This document shows positions 44,460-55,064 of a stretch of 64,000 nt of DNA, in pieces. This DNA is from Isoetes taiwanensis (Eukaryota > Streptophyta > Lycopodiopsida > Isoetales > Isoetaceae), in NCBI GenBank assembly GCA_021234155.1, contig JAJEKV010000054.1, forward strand, positions 5,317,962 through 5,381,961, in the 5' to 3' direction. Below the pieces are notes generated by a model that did not search any database, was not told where the DNA came from, and worked only from the letters and a program-made list of their open reading frames with translations. Position numbers and translations under genes: made by a program. How positions within the stretch are numbered: position 1 is the stretch's first letter; every line of letters starts with the position of its first letter.

Positions 44460-44854
44460 ATGGGTTTTAAGTGCATGACAAAGGATGTCGATATTGCGCC
44501 AGACATGGGCGCAGTAACAAACCATGTTAATGATGCAGTTGGTGCTTTGAGGGCAGGCCATGTTATAGCAGTGCCAACAGACACACTTTATGGGGTATGG
44601 TATGGTGATTAGTGCGACATGGGTTTGTATCTCAAAGGGAAACGATATATAAGCTCAAATTATTTCTAACTCTTTACTTTCTTTTACGCATCTTTAGTTC
44701 TGCAGTTGCCATTCAGAAGATGTACGAGATCAAAGGAAGATCTTTGACAACTCCTTTAGCAGTATGTGTCCTTCTACCTGCTGGACATTTTGGCCCCACT
44801 ATCAAAGACCTCACTACACCAGGTTACTATAAAATTTTACGGCCTGGAAGGTGA
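44460..44854 (+). pseudogene. YrdC/Sua5-type threonylcarbamoyl-AMP synthase fragment
   Basis: The first block encodes NDAVGALRAGHVIAVPTDTL followed by YG, the canonical start of the YrdC domain (A.E.LRAG.VIAVPTDTLYG). It ends near 44594 or 44599 at a potential donor. After a short intron the second block, from about 44697, reads CSSAVAIQKMYEIKGRSLTT followed by PLAVCV, the next YrdC block (IYEIKGR...PLAICV). It degenerates into LLPAGHFGP and ends at AAGGTGAGT. The family makes the t6A tRNA modification precursor from threonine, bicarbonate and ATP. Most of the domain is missing and part of the conserved FACDAC stretch is lost at the junction. Confidence 0.75.
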
Positions 44855-46224
44855 GTCCATATAGTTTGTTTCATCAACTGGTCCCATTCTAATTGCCACC
44901 TTAACTACATCTGTGCTCTCAAAGTTTGGACTTAAGCTATCTTTGTAGGCCAACCTGAAGTGTGCTTCATAAGCTACTATTTTTCAGGTACCAGTTCTGG
45001 CTGAGACAGTTTAGATTGATTGAAGATTTGGCAAAATGACTTTAACCTACTTTTTACATCATATGCTATTTTTACTGATCTCTTCTTGCGTGGAAGCTTT
45101 TGGGCTCATGATCTCTCTTTGTTTGACGTTAAAGAAAGTTCATTACAAAATACAGCTGCGCATTTCTGGTTCATGAGCTGCAGTCTAAAGCTGCAATTAT
45201 ATCCTCCTCTTATTATGTAGTCGGGAAGGCAAATGCTTCTCAGACTGAACCATGCGCTAGATCACGTGGTGGTCCTCATGATTAATAGACAGTGCTGACC
45301 AATATATACATCTTCAATGTTAACTTCCTGGCCTGACTAATTTCCAGTTAGTGAGACGAGCGTCTTATTTAACAACCATGGTCATGTTTGAACCAGCATG
45401 AGATGAAAAAAAACTCCATGTAGATTTTCCCTCCACATCCATGTGGCTTTAACATGACACTTGCGAAAAGATTTGTTAAGCCCACAAAAACCCCGTGTAT
45501 TTTTTTGGTTTAAACATAACCGTGGTTGATAAATAAGACAATCGTGAGACGAGAAAGGAAGAAAGATCCAAAAATATCTGCTGGTACCATTAGCATTGCT
45601 ACATTATAGTCAAGCTTTCAAGGCTCATCCCAATTATTACATCTTCAATGTTATTATGCTGGCCTGCCTAATCTCCACTTAGTGAAAAAGAAAGAAAGAC
45701 CCATTAACATCTGCTTCTACCATTGGTAGCGGGTGTTAAGCTTTGGACATTATGGTACCTGGACATGGTACAAGCAGGTGTACCAGGTCAAGGCTCATCC
45801 CACATGTAACCTTTAGATGGACTATTTCATTTGTGGTACAGGGAAGAAAGAGATCATGGTTATAAAAGAAAGAAAGGCCAACTGCTTTTCTAATTATAGC
45901 TTGATCTTGCTCAACCACAGCCCCTGGATTCTTCCCATAGCTTGATCAGTCTGTTTATCCCTTTTGACTGACCTGCTCTGATACCATAATGAATACAAGC
46001 GTAATTCACAAGGTAGAAGAACATATTATATCAGAATGATCTCGCTGAACTTATACATGCAATGGTGAGACAGGCCCTCATCGCCATCCAGGAGCTAATA
46101 AGGCATCTGCCTATTAAAAGGAACAACATAAATTAAATAACCAAACAACAAATGAATGTAACACCCTGATAGATTATGATCTTTCTGTAATTTTAATTGG
46201 TTCTTCAAAAAATACCGTTCCGTT
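44855..46224. other. No gene recognised
   Basis: The two halves near 45290-45560 and 45600-45920 share related words (CATCTTCAATGTTA, GGCCTGxCTAAT, GAAAGAAAGA, CAAGGCTCATCCCA), indicating an imperfect internal duplication. No domain was seen in any frame. Confidence 0.45.
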
Positions 46225-46500
46225 CCATACTAAGACCTAGCCGTACTCCTTTCAAGGTCATCGTTCATAAAAACCTTCCGTTCTATCCCAAGTATGGTTT
46301 CTACCCTGCATTCAGTCGTTTCTATCCCGCATTCCACTGATTTTACCTCGCATTCTGACAGCAGAATTGAAGATAAGGATTCTTTCCGATAGCCCCTGGC
46401 GTGCATATAGATCTTTTTGTCATCATATAGATCTTTCATATAGATCTTCTTGTATTTTTTTGCCATCATATAGATCTTTCCGATAGCCCCTGGCATGCTT
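46225..46500. repeat. Right end of the dispersed exon-bearing element, plus local ATAGATCTT repeats
   Basis: 46285-46389 matches 37265-37370 (CCTGCATTCAG, ATCCCGCATTCCACT, CAGAATTGAAGATAAGGATT). Next, CATATAGATCTTT recurs four times, and CCGATAGCCCCTGGC near 46388 and 46479 brackets it. Only the right arm of the TIR pair is present. Confidence 0.75.
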
Positions 46501-46752
46501 CTGTGTGCCTTTTACCATGCCCTTTTGCCCTTTTTACAGCCTTCCTTTTCTTCAGTATACTTATTGCTCGTCTCGTTGCCATTTATTCTATTTATTCCGG
46601 AGTTGCCTGGTCGGGTTGAATTGCATGCTGCTGCGATTTAGGGATTGACCCAAAAAATTTTAGGGCTGTCGGAGTGTTACGGCTCAATGCCGGCTCGGGG
46701 GAGCGGCTTAGACATAACACACTTTTATGCTAGTTAAATTTTAAACGTATAA

Positions 46753-47319
46753 GGGCCGCTTCACACTGGCCGTTAAAGTGCCGTTAGGTTAAGAAAATTA
46801 ACTTAATTGTCCTTCACATTGGCTTCCGTTAAAAAATTCCGTTAAGATTATGGGGTTAAAAATTAACGGCACAATTAAGGTAACGGTGCAAGATAACTGG
46901 GGTTCACACTATATTCCGTTAGGTTAAATTTTAACGGAGGACTTAATGGGCCATAATTTTTCCCTTCAAATTTAAGGGTAGGGGGACCCCATCCCTTAAG
47001 CTCCATTATCAATTCAATTTTTAACTTAACGGCGTGACAGTCAGTGTGAAGCAATATTTAACTGTTTCCGTTATGTTAACTCTTAACATAACGGCGTAAA
47101 AATCAGTGTGAAGTAATATTTAACGATTTTCGTTATGTTAATTTTTAACCTAACGGCGTGACCAGCAGTGTGAAGCAAGATTTAACGGTTTTTGTTATGT
47201 TAAATTTTAATCTAACGGCAAATGTGAAGTGAAACCTTTATGTTATGTTACCCTAACGTAAAGGGCATCCCGTTATGTTAGCAATTTAACCTAACATAAC
47301 GGCCAGTGTGTAATGACCC
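46753..47319. mobile_element. PIF/Harbinger (Tourist)-type MITE, 567 bp, with TAA target duplication
   Basis: The left end GGGCCGCTTCACACTGGCCG is matched by the reverse complement of the right end, GGGTCATTACACACTGGCCG, continuing TTA...GTTAGGTTAA on both sides. The element is flanked directly by TAA on each side (46750-46752 and 47320-47322). GG-starting TIRs plus a 3-bp TWA duplication are diagnostic for PIF/Harbinger MITEs. Internally, CAGTGTGAAG followed by (C/T)AATATTTAAC and TTAACGGCGT blocks repeat in the second half. There is no coding capacity, so it would need a transposase supplied in trans. It sits about 120 bp upstream of the TATA box of SRP54. Confidence 0.9.
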
Positions 47320-47438
47320 TAAGAACATTTTATAAAGGTTGCTAGTATGCATCATAGTGGGTGTTAAAAAAGGTCGACCTCTGTCCACCTTTATTTGCGT
47401 TCAGGAAAAGGGCGTGTCTTAAAAAGGCTGATTCCCGT

Positions 47439-47447
47439 CTATAAAAG
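47439..47447 (+). promoter_or_regulatory. Probable TATA box of SRP54
   Basis: CTATAAAAG, a near-perfect plant TATA box, lies about 440 bp before the SRP54 start codon and 120 bp after the MITE. A start of transcription near 47470 would leave a long 5' leader. The sequence GATTGAAGCAG just before the ATG looks like a splice acceptor, so the leader may contain an intron. Confidence 0.5.
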
Positions 47448-47887
47448 AAAGCTCTGTTCTGATTGAAGGGACACAGTCCCCGCCTGATCTATTTCCTCTG
47501 GAATAATCTGGAAGCTTTGCCTCTTTGGTTAATACCAGTTCTAGTTTAATTGTTGAACTTTTGTGTCAAGGAAACGATTTCTTGATAAGTCTGAGCTCGG
47601 TTGGGTGGATACATTCTCCTAAAGATTGGAGTATTGATTTTCTTTAGCTTTAACAGTTTACTTTGATAGTCTTCCTATATCATATCACGGAGACTTCGTT
47701 TTAGGGATTCTGCTGGGAGGGATATCGGAATCTGGGTGCCTTTAATAATAAAGGTCTACTGCCTTTCTTTCATTTTAGGGTTGTCGGAGACTTCTTTTTT
47801 CCATCAAGATCAACTTGATCGATTATTTTTTGTGCCCAATTGACCATATACTGTTTTTCACCTTTGCGTTGATTGAAGCAGGGCAGG

Positions 47888-49351
47888 ATGGTTCTAGCAG
47901 AGCTTGGAGGGCGCATCTCAAATGCGCTCAAACAGATGAAAAATGCTACCGTCATTGATGAGAAGGTATTGACGGAGTGTTTGAATGAGATTTCCAGAGC
48001 TTTGTTCCAGTCCGATGTGCAGTTCAAAATAGTACAGTCGATGCAGAATAACATTAAGAAAATCGTTAACCTGGACGAATTGTCTGCTGGACACAACAAG
48101 AGAGGTATGATTGAGAAGGCTGTGTTCAATGAATTGTGTAATATGCTTGATCCTGGAAAGCCTTCTTATACCCCCAAGAAAGGAAAATCAAATGTTATAA
48201 TGTTTGTTGGTCTCCAAGGCTCTGGAAAAACCACAACATGTACAAAGTATGCGTATCACTATCAGCATAAGGGCTTTAAGCCAGCTTTGGTTTGTGCCGA
48301 TACATTTCGAGCTGGTGCATTCGATCAGCTTAAACAGAATGCCACAAAAGTGAAAATTCCTTTCTATGGCAGTTACACAGAAACAGACCCTGCCAAAATT
48401 GCTCTACAGGGACTTGAGAAGTTCAAGAAAGAAAATTGTGATTTAATCATTATAGATACTAGTGGAAGGCATAAACAAGAAGCAGCACTTTTTGAAGAGA
48501 TGTGTCAAGTTGCAGAAGTTACAAAACCCGACCTTATCATCTTTGTTATGGACAGCAGCATCGGGCAAGCAGCTTATGATCAGGCTCAGGCTTTCAAACA
48601 GAGTGTTGCAGTTGGTGCAATAATCTGCACAAAGATGGATGGACATGCGAAAGGTGGCGGTGCGCTTAGCGCAGTGGCAGCCACAAAGAGTCCAATTACA
48701 TTTCTAGGAACAGGAGAGCATTATGATGAGTTTGAACCTTTTGACACAAAGCCATTCGTTAGCCGTTTGCTTGGAATGGGAGATTGGAGTGGCTTCATGG
48801 GCAAAATCAATGAAGTCATTCCTATGCATGAACAACCAGAACTCCTGCAAAAGCTAAGTGATGGGAACTTTACCTTGCGAATAATGCATGATCAGTTCCA
48901 AACTATCCTTGGCATGGGACCACTTAGCCAGCTTATGTCTATGATTCCTGGATTCAGTGAAGAAGTAATGCCTAAGGGAAGGGAGAATGAGAGCAAAAGT
49001 AAAATCAAGAGATTCATGACAATAATGGACTCCATGACTAATACAGAATTGGACACTACAAATGTTAAGACATTTGAGCCTTCAAGGATAATAAGAATAG
49101 CAAGAGGAAGTGGAAGGACCATCTCAGACGTAGTTGGCATGTTAGATGAGTACAAAAGGTTAGCCAAGATATGGAGCAGGATGAAGGGCTTGAAGCTACC
49201 AAAGAAAGGAAACATGAACTTGAATACACATAATATGAATGCCCAACTTATGAGCAAGGTTTTGCCATCAAAAATGCTTAAGGAGATAGGTGGTGTTGGA
49301 GGTCTACAAGGTTTGATGAAGGAAATGACTAGAAAAGATTTTGCTTGTTGA
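47888..49351 (+). CDS. Signal recognition particle 54 kDa subunit (SRP54 GTPase), intronless
   Basis: 487 residues from the ATG at 47888, where the family begins MVLAxLGG. The earlier in-frame ATG at 47873 adds five unrelated residues and lies in a probable splice acceptor. The N domain is residues 1-90. The G domain contains GLQGSGKT (108-115), [17 protein letters not shown] (190-195), [11 protein letters not shown] (from 248) and [12 protein letters not shown]. The M domain has a Met-rich tract and the RIMRIARGSG-like [10 protein letters not shown]. The protein binds signal peptides and 7S RNA and targets ribosomes to the ER through GTP-dependent docking with its receptor. It ends [12 protein letters not shown], lacking the Gly/Met tail (MGMFGGG) of angiosperm proteins. 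The whole reading frame lacks introns, whereas angiosperm SRP54 genes have several, so it may be a retrocopy or an intron-loss gene. The frame is intact. Confidence 0.95.
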   Translation: MVLAELGGRISNALKQMKNATVIDEKVLTECLNEISRALFQSDVQFKIVQSMQNNIKKIVNLDELSAGHNKRGMIEKAVFNELCNMLDPGKPSYTPKKGKSNVIMFVGLQGSGKTTTCTKYAYHYQHKGFKPALVCADTFRAGAFDQLKQNATKVKIPFYGSYTETDPAKIALQGLEKFKKENCDLIIIDTSGRHKQEAALFEEMCQVAEVTKPDLIIFVMDSSIGQAAYDQAQAFKQSVAVGAIICTKMDGHAKGGGALSAVAATKSPITFLGTGEHYDEFEPFDTKPFVSRLLGMGDWSGFMGKINEVIPMHEQPELLQKLSDGNFTLRIMHDQFQTILGMGPLSQLMSMIPGFSEEVMPKGRENESKSKIKRFMTIMDSMTNTELDTTNVKTFEPSRIIRIARGSGRTISDVVGMLDEYKRLAKIWSRMKGLKLPKKGNMNLNTHNMNAQLMSKVLPSKMLKEIGGVGGLQGLMKEMTRKDFAC

Positions 49352-50773
49352 TGAAGGAAATAGCTTAGAGAAGATTTTGCTGGCGTGTTTGGTGACGGTA
49401 AATGAAGTATTTTGCCTTTATTTTCCCACAACCGAAAGCAATAAGGATCTCCTTCAATTTAAATTTGGATTGATCAAAGAGTATTTGTGAGCGGAATACT
49501 TTGACCAATTGTTCAAAGCATACAATGTCTTTATCTACAAAGTGTCCTAATCTACAGAATATTTAAAACTCGCAGCAACAAAGCTCAAATTGATGATTTA
49601 TTCGGTGGTCATTCTCAACAAATGTGATAGTAAGGAAAATTGTAAAATCGTTCTGTGCTTGACCAAAAAAAAAAAAAAAGGTGTTAAAGAACAAAAAAAT
49701 TGTGTTAAAAAACCTAGCAGGATTCTCTTACCCTATAGCTTGTATGACTTCCATGGAATGTACACCAACTTCCTTTAAGCTTTTGAATGTCCAGTCTACA
49801 ATATGCACTTAAATGAAATTTGTTATTCAAAAAAACAGTCAAATAATAGTATTCCAGAATTGGCCCAAGCAATTGATATGTGCTAAGATAAAATCTCTAA
49901 ACTATCTATCTTTAGGAGATGATGGTGGATAATGGCGTTACATTAAATTAAATTAAGAACTAGATTATTTTGACTGGAGAAATACATGATGGGATCAAAA
50001 TTGTACTATTTATAGGCAGACAAACAAAATGCAACATGGTATTTACTATGAAAATAAAGAGTAAGATGCATTAAATATCCACATTTGTCAAATATAATAG
50101 CATTTTGCTTATTGAGCCCAATATTGATTTAAGTTGAAAGCATAGCAAGTATAAAACCCCCAAATGTTTAACGACATGATGCAAAAGATAATGGATGTTT
50201 TGATATTGATTTGGACAAAGTTCCCTTGTTTTTATTCGCTAGAAGTTTTTAGGAATCACAGTTTGACCTTCTTCTAGAACCTATAGCCATTTTATTTTCT
50301 CGGATCCAGATGAGAATCTCTCAAGCTTGTATTCAAAGTCTTAAAAATAGGTCCAACACTACAAAATTTTACTAGTAGGAATCTGCAACGCCAATACATG
50401 CCCATGGGGTTTCATTTGCATGATGGAGATGTGCAATCCAGGTAGTAACGCTGGTTCAAATTGGTAAAGGGCACACAATAGAGACAATTATATTGCCCTT
50501 CAAAACAATCCAGCAGTTGCAATCTTCAACAAAAGAATATGGCAACATTCATTGCACTAATTTGACAACATACATTATGGAATTTCTGTTCAAATATCTA
50601 CATTTCATATTACATTTTGTATCTCTAATTCTTCCTGCCATCCTCTGATTTAGAATTTGTCATTAAAAACGAGAGCCAAACACTCCTGATGACAAAAGAA
50701 GATTAATCATATGATTACATGCACACCACAATCTGATAAGGATACTAAACAACAAGTACGGCTTATGCTATAC
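49352..50773. repeat. Duplicated non-coding block downstream of SRP54
   Basis: From an A run at 49665 the sequence (CCTAGCAGGATTCTCTTACC, GTACACCAACTTCCTTTAAG, GGAGATGATGGTGGATAATG, CCATGGGGTTxCATTTGCAT) is found again in pieces at 52848-53073 and 54291-54832. On the minus strand, LKEVGVHSMEVIQAIG followed by GTAAGA (near 49790-49735) could be an exon of an unidentified gene. 50446-50757 has no counterpart in the second copy. Confidence 0.8.
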
Positions 50774-50970
50774 CTCTTCATCTATGTGCATAAAATTCAT
50801 AAACCCCTCATGATGGTTATTATAATGGGCACAACTTTAGTGCATTGTCTGGAAAATTTTGTCATATGTATAGTAGATACCAGGAACAATCACCCAGGAC
50901 AGAAAGCCAGCTGCTTATTCTCATTAAAGAAATTGTTTATGTTCTTGTTCAGTACCATTCTCCCAATAGG
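50774..50970 (-). pseudogene. Catalase exon fragment, copy 1
   Basis: An AG-bounded exon on the minus strand reads [20 protein letters not shown] followed by LAFCPG. After a one-base shift it reads VPGIYYT and DKIFQT, then [18 protein letters not shown] and a GT donor. This is the segment of plant catalase with the (L/V)GRMVLNxNIDNFFAENEQ block followed by the CAHHNNHHxGFMNFMHRDEE block. The heme-ligand Tyr region and all other exons are missing. The shift and the loss of the block between the two stretches make it non-functional. Confidence 0.85.
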
Positions 50971-50999
50971 CTGCATCACAAGACCAAACGTTAGCTTCC

Positions 51000-51163
51000 G
51001 CTTCGATGGCAGCCATCTGTCTATGATCGGTTTTGAAAGTGGTATCATAGTTATTCAATGATCTTTGTTGAAGTTTATTGATTTTTTGTTCAATCCTTAT
51101 GTTTTCTTTAACTTTGCAGGTGGAAACGGTGTTCTTCACGGATCTTCTGGCCCAGAGACGACA
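51000..51163 (+). repeat. Fragment of the dispersed exon-bearing element
   Basis: It matches 36347-36505 and 61417-61565 (CTTCGATGGCAGCCATCTGT to CTTTGCAGGTGGAAACGG, then TTCTGGCCCAGAGACGAC). It begins directly after the catalase segment and ends directly at a copy of the SRP54 3' end, so both borders are sharp. Confidence 0.85.
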
Positions 51164-51592
51164 ATATGAATGCCCAGCTTATGAGCAAGGTTTTGCCACC
51201 AAAAATGCTTAAGGAGATAGGTGGTGTTGGAGGTCTACAAGGTTTGATGAAGGAAATGACTAGAAAAGATTTTGCTTGTTGATGAAGGAAATAGCTTAGA
51301 GAAGATTTTGCTGGCGTGTTTGGTGATGGTAAATGAAGTATTTTGCCTTTATTTTCCCACAACCGAAAGCAATAAGGATCTCCTTCAATTTAAATTTGGA
51401 TTGATCAAAGAGTATTTGTGAGCGGAATACTTTGACCAATTGTTCAAAGCATACAATGTCTTTATCTACAAAGTGTCCTAATCTACAGAATATTTAAATC
51501 TCGCAGCAACAAAGCTCAAATTGATGATTTATTCTCTCGGTGATCATTCTCAACGAATGTGATAGTAAGGAAAATCTCCTTTTTATTATGAG
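51164..51592 (+). pseudogene. Duplicate of the SRP54 3' end
   Basis: It reproduces 49230-49640 almost exactly: the last 40 or so codons ([20 protein letters not shown] to RKDFAC and stop) and about 270 bp of downstream sequence. The only obvious coding change is Ser to Pro in VLPSKM/VLPPKM. There is no start, GTPase domain or promoter. High identity marks it as a recent local copy joined to the dispersed element. Confidence 0.93.
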
Positions 51593-52847
51593 GCAAGCCC
51601 TTAAAAAAGCACAACTCAATAATGTAAATGTTTATTTAATTAAGGCCTGTTATCCTTTGTACCTTTTATCCAAGCACAGCTTAAATTCAACATAAATATA
51701 GAAAGAAAAATAACAGTAGTAAGGGAAGAGTGTGACTGTTGGATCTCTCAAACCTGTGAAGGAGGCTGTAGCCCGTATTCAAAAAGAATGGTTACATTCC
51801 TCACGTACATCATTTTTGTGAATTTTCATGAGTATTGAGGCTGTAAAATGGTCACAGTAACTACTATATTACCTGTATTTCGTCTTGATCAGACACCAAC
51901 TCCTCATCTGGCTGAGTTTCTGGAACATATCCATCCTGTCCACCACTGGGACTGTAGTTACTATTTTTTGGCATTTTGGTATTCCCATTGAACTGCTTGT
52001 TGCCTGCATGAGCTTCCCCCTTTCCCCTTTTCTGTGCCTAACAGAGTCTGCTGCAAACTGGTAATGGCGCTCACTAATATCCCAACTGTTTAAGTAGTTT
52101 ACACATTCTTCCTCAATGAGTCTGTCTCGCTCATCTTCAGACTCAGAGCTGTAAAATTTTCCATCTGTATCATAATCCATGTTTCTATTTACACCAGCAT
52201 CTGACCCTAAAGCCAAAAGCCCGAAAAACAAGAAGAACTTAAGAGCTCTTACAGTACACCACTGTTGCAGCATGTGGAGGATTACTTGGTAAATCCGGCC
52301 GGCCCACTTCAAACCATCTGTTTACTCTATATTTGTCTAGTTAAAAGTCATTGTTACACAATCCCATGCAAACTGCACTTACTTAGTATAGCCGGATCCA
52401 TTTGAGAGGCCCATCCAAATGTGGCAGTTATCTGTAGAATCCGGAAGAAGGACAAGCGCCGGTATGATTAGGAACGTCCAGGTTCGTGCGAGCCGAATAC
52501 CCTTCTGTGTGTTAGGTAGGAAAATCTGATATGTGTAAATTATGCTACTGGAACGTATCTTCTCCAAACTAGGTTTGTACAATACCTAGTTTGTAGATTT
52601 TAGAAACCTAAGCATTAACTATTAACACTCCTGATTTTTCTTTTCACTTTAACAATTACGCAAGTTCAACCATCCTATTATATGCCTTTTTTAAAAACAA
52701 CCTTCTCAAACGAACAACCTACCATTGTAGGAATATCCTCAGTCCGCCCATCTAGGTCACAACTAAATAAATGTGAAATGAGCCCCACCAGATCAACTGC
52801 TCTGGAACTTATTTGCAATAGAGTATGTTATTAGAAAAATAGTGTAA
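51593..52847. other. Unidentified open frames, no confirmed gene
   Basis: A minus-strand frame at 52312-51869 contains an acidic stretch (DYDTDGKFYSSESEDERDRL followed by IEEECVNYLNSWDISERHYQF) that reads like real protein. A second, at 52582-52379, contains LARTWTFLIIPALVLLPDST. Neither belongs to a family I recognise. They may be further captured exons. Confidence 0.35.
51869..52312 (-). CDS. Unidentified acidic protein fragment
   Basis: A frame of 147 codons. Its middle (about residues 40-100) is rich in Asp, Glu and Ser, with SSESEDERDRLIEEE and a following NSWDISERHYQFAADSVR segment. The N-terminal part is hydrophobic (FLFFGLLALGSDAGV) and could be intronic. No known domain was recognised, and there is no intact neighbour to define a function. 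Confidence 0.3.
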   Translation of the reverse strand: MKWAGRIYQVILHMLQQWCTVRALKFFLFFGLLALGSDAGVNRNMDYDTDGKFYSSESEDERDRLIEEECVNYLNSWDISERHYQFAADSVRHRKGERGKLMQATSSSMGIPKCQKIVTTVPVVDRMDMFQKLSQMRSWCLIKTKYR

Positions 52848-53073
52848 AAAAAAAGGTGTTAAAAAAAACAAAAAAAGTTGTGTTAAAAAACCTAGCAGGA
52901 TTCTCTTACCCTATAGCTTGTATGACTTCCATGGAATGTACACCAACTTCCTTTAAGCTTTTGAATGTCCAGTCTACAATATGCACTTAAATGAAATTTG
53001 TTATTCAAAAAAAACAGTCAAATAGTAGTATTCCAGAATTGGCCCAAGCAATTGATATGTGCTAAGATAAAAT
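52848..53073. repeat. Second copy of the SRP54-downstream block, left part
   Basis: It matches 49665-49890 up to GCTAAGATAAAATCT and then diverges. The match resumes only at about 54180-54291, so roughly 1.1 kb is inserted here relative to the first copy. Confidence 0.9.
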
Positions 53074-54290
53074 CTTGCAAGGACTGGTTTGAATTTCTGA
53101 ATATAACCAAAGGCAAATGTAAGCTACAAAAAAAGGGGCATCTAAATGTAGGGATAGAGCCAAATATACATGTGGAATATCTCAGTTCGAATAGTATGCA
53201 TAGAGTGAGACTTGAGCATTTAAGGGCAGATCCTAAACCACCTAAAGCATCAACTTCAGAATCAACTTACCATCAATTTCAGCCTTGCATTACCTTAGTT
53301 TTTTGTCGTGCCACCTAGCCACTTCCTATTAGAATTGATGAGCTCAAAGAAGATATCAGCACAAGAAGCAAAAACGTCAAAGGGGGCAACAGGACAAAAC
53401 TTAGATTAAACTGAAGTGACCTGATTACATTTCTAAGAGATCCCATTAACACTTCTACGCTGACACATACATGTCTCTACTAAGATGACATGTGTCCTAA
53501 ATAGTCATATGTTTCATACATTCTAACACACCCTCTGAAACAAATGACTATGATTGGTTAAAACAGAAAACAAGATAAAATGACGGGAGTGGTTTGTTTT
53601 ATTTGTCTCTGATGAAGATCACACGCTAAGATTTTGATCCTAATGCTTCTCTCCCTTCAATTGATTCTTCATCATACTCAGAGCCTCCTTAAACCCCAGG
53701 GATTTCACCTAGGCATATGGATATACCTCATCTGCGTGCAAGGGGTCACCAGAAAACCCCTGTATACGACTTTTTAGAGGTGGAAAACCCCTACATACGT
53801 AAATAGAAAAAGCCAGTTTCCATGCCCCCTTCCGTAGATGTACTTACGGACTATCTTAATTTTTACATGCCCCTACCCGATCTTGTACTCGGTTTGTGCA
53901 CCCTAGCCTTATTTAGAGAGTCACTTTCATATTCAATCGCATCACCCGGACTGGGTGATGCCGCAGGCTTCTTAGCCTTGGCACCCATACGAAAATGCAA
54001 GGCGCCAAAAGGTCTGCCTTACGAGTACTTCCGCCTTATCCAAGAGGATCCTAGCATTCTAGCATACCTAAACAATAAGCCACTCTTGTGGAAACATGAA
54101 AAAAGAAACATACGTTATGCTTTCAGTTTTTGACAACAAAAGTTATTTGAAGAGGTCCACAATTTGTTGTATCTCTAAACTATCTACTTTTGGGAGATGA
54201 TGGTGGATAATGGTGTTACATTATCCATCATCATCTCCCAAAAGTTATTTGAAGAGGTCCACAATTTGTTGTATCTCTAAACTATCTACC
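53074..54290. other. Insertion inside the duplicated block
   Basis: About 1.1-1.2 kb absent from the first copy. It holds an unassigned open frame (53074-53318), the dispersed 215-bp repeat (53695-53915), a frame reading MPPSVDVLTDYLNFYMPLPD to 54133 that crosses the repeat edge, and a small inverted repeat at 54190-54245 (GGGAGATGATGGTGGATAAT against ATTATCCATCATCATCTCCC). Confidence 0.6.
53695..53915. repeat. Dispersed ~215-bp repeat, copy 2
   Basis: The same sequence as 27830-28048 (CCCAGGGATTTCACCTAGGC, GCAAGGGGTCACCAGAAAAC, CCCCTACCCGATCTTGTACT), in the same orientation, with point differences and a few-base indel near TACGTAAATAG. It is preceded by AAACC and followed by GAGTCACTT. No flanking duplication was identified. 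Confidence 0.88.
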
Positions 54291-54832
54291 GTTGGGAGAT
54301 GATGGTGGATAATGGCGTTACATTAAATTAAGAACTAGATTATTTTGACTGGAGGAATACATGATGGGATCAAAATTGTACTATTTATAGGCAGACAAAC
54401 AAAATGCAACATGGTATTTACTATGAACATAAAGAGTAAGATGCATTAATTATCCACATTTGTTAAATATAATAGCAAAATTGCTTATTGAGCCCAATAT
54501 TGATTTAAGTTGAAAGCATAGCAAGTATAAAACCCCCAAATGTTTAACGACATGATGCAAAAGATAATGGATGTTTTGATATTGATTTGGACAAAGTTCC
54601 CTTGTTTTTATTCGCTAGAAGTTTTTAGGAATCACAGTTTGACCACCTTCTAGAACCTATAGCCATTTTATTTTCTCGGATCCAGATGAGAATCTCTGAA
54701 GCTTGTATTCAAAGTCTTAAAAATAGGTCCAACACTACAAAATTTTACTAGTAGGAATCTGCAACGCCAATACATGCCCATGGGGTTGCATTTGCATGAT
54801 GGAGATGTGCAATCCAGGTAGTAACGGTTTAT
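54291..54832. repeat. Second copy of the SRP54-downstream block, right part
   Basis: It matches 49897-50445 with few changes (TACATGATGGGATCAAAATT, GTTTAACGACATGATGCAAA, CTGCAACGCCAATACATGCC). It joins directly to the second catalase fragment by loss of the 312 bp present at 50446-50757 in the first copy. Confidence 0.9.
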
Positions 54833-54839
54833 GCTATAC

Positions 54840-55036
54840 CTCTTCATCTATGTGCATAAAATTTAGAAACCCCTCATGCTGGTTATTATAATGGGCACAC
54901 TTTAGTGCATTGTCTGGAAAATTTTGTCATCTGTATAGTAAATACCAGGAACAATCACCCAAGGACAGAAAGCCAGCTGCTCATTCTCATTAAAGAAATT
55001 GTTTATGTTCTTGTCCAGTACCATTCTCCCAATAGG
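54840..55036 (-). pseudogene. Catalase exon fragment, copy 2
   Basis: A minus-strand copy of the exon at 50774-50970. Here [33 protein letters not shown] and DDKIFQT read through without the shift seen in copy 1. The following AHHNNHH region is damaged. It retains the AG acceptor before PIGR. It is part of the larger duplication, not an independent gene. Confidence 0.85.
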
Positions 55037-55064
55037 CTGCATCACAAGACCAAACGTTAGCTTC

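Noticed and set aside
48892..49431. 179-codon minus-strand frame over the end of SRP54
   Set aside because: Antisense to the conserved M-domain coding sequence. The copy at 51108-51362 exists only because the DNA is duplicated.
52379..52582. Minus-strand frame with LARTWTFLIIPALVLLPDST
   Set aside because: It reads like a protein fragment, but no family was recognised and no neighbouring exon supports it, so it was not listed as a separate gene.
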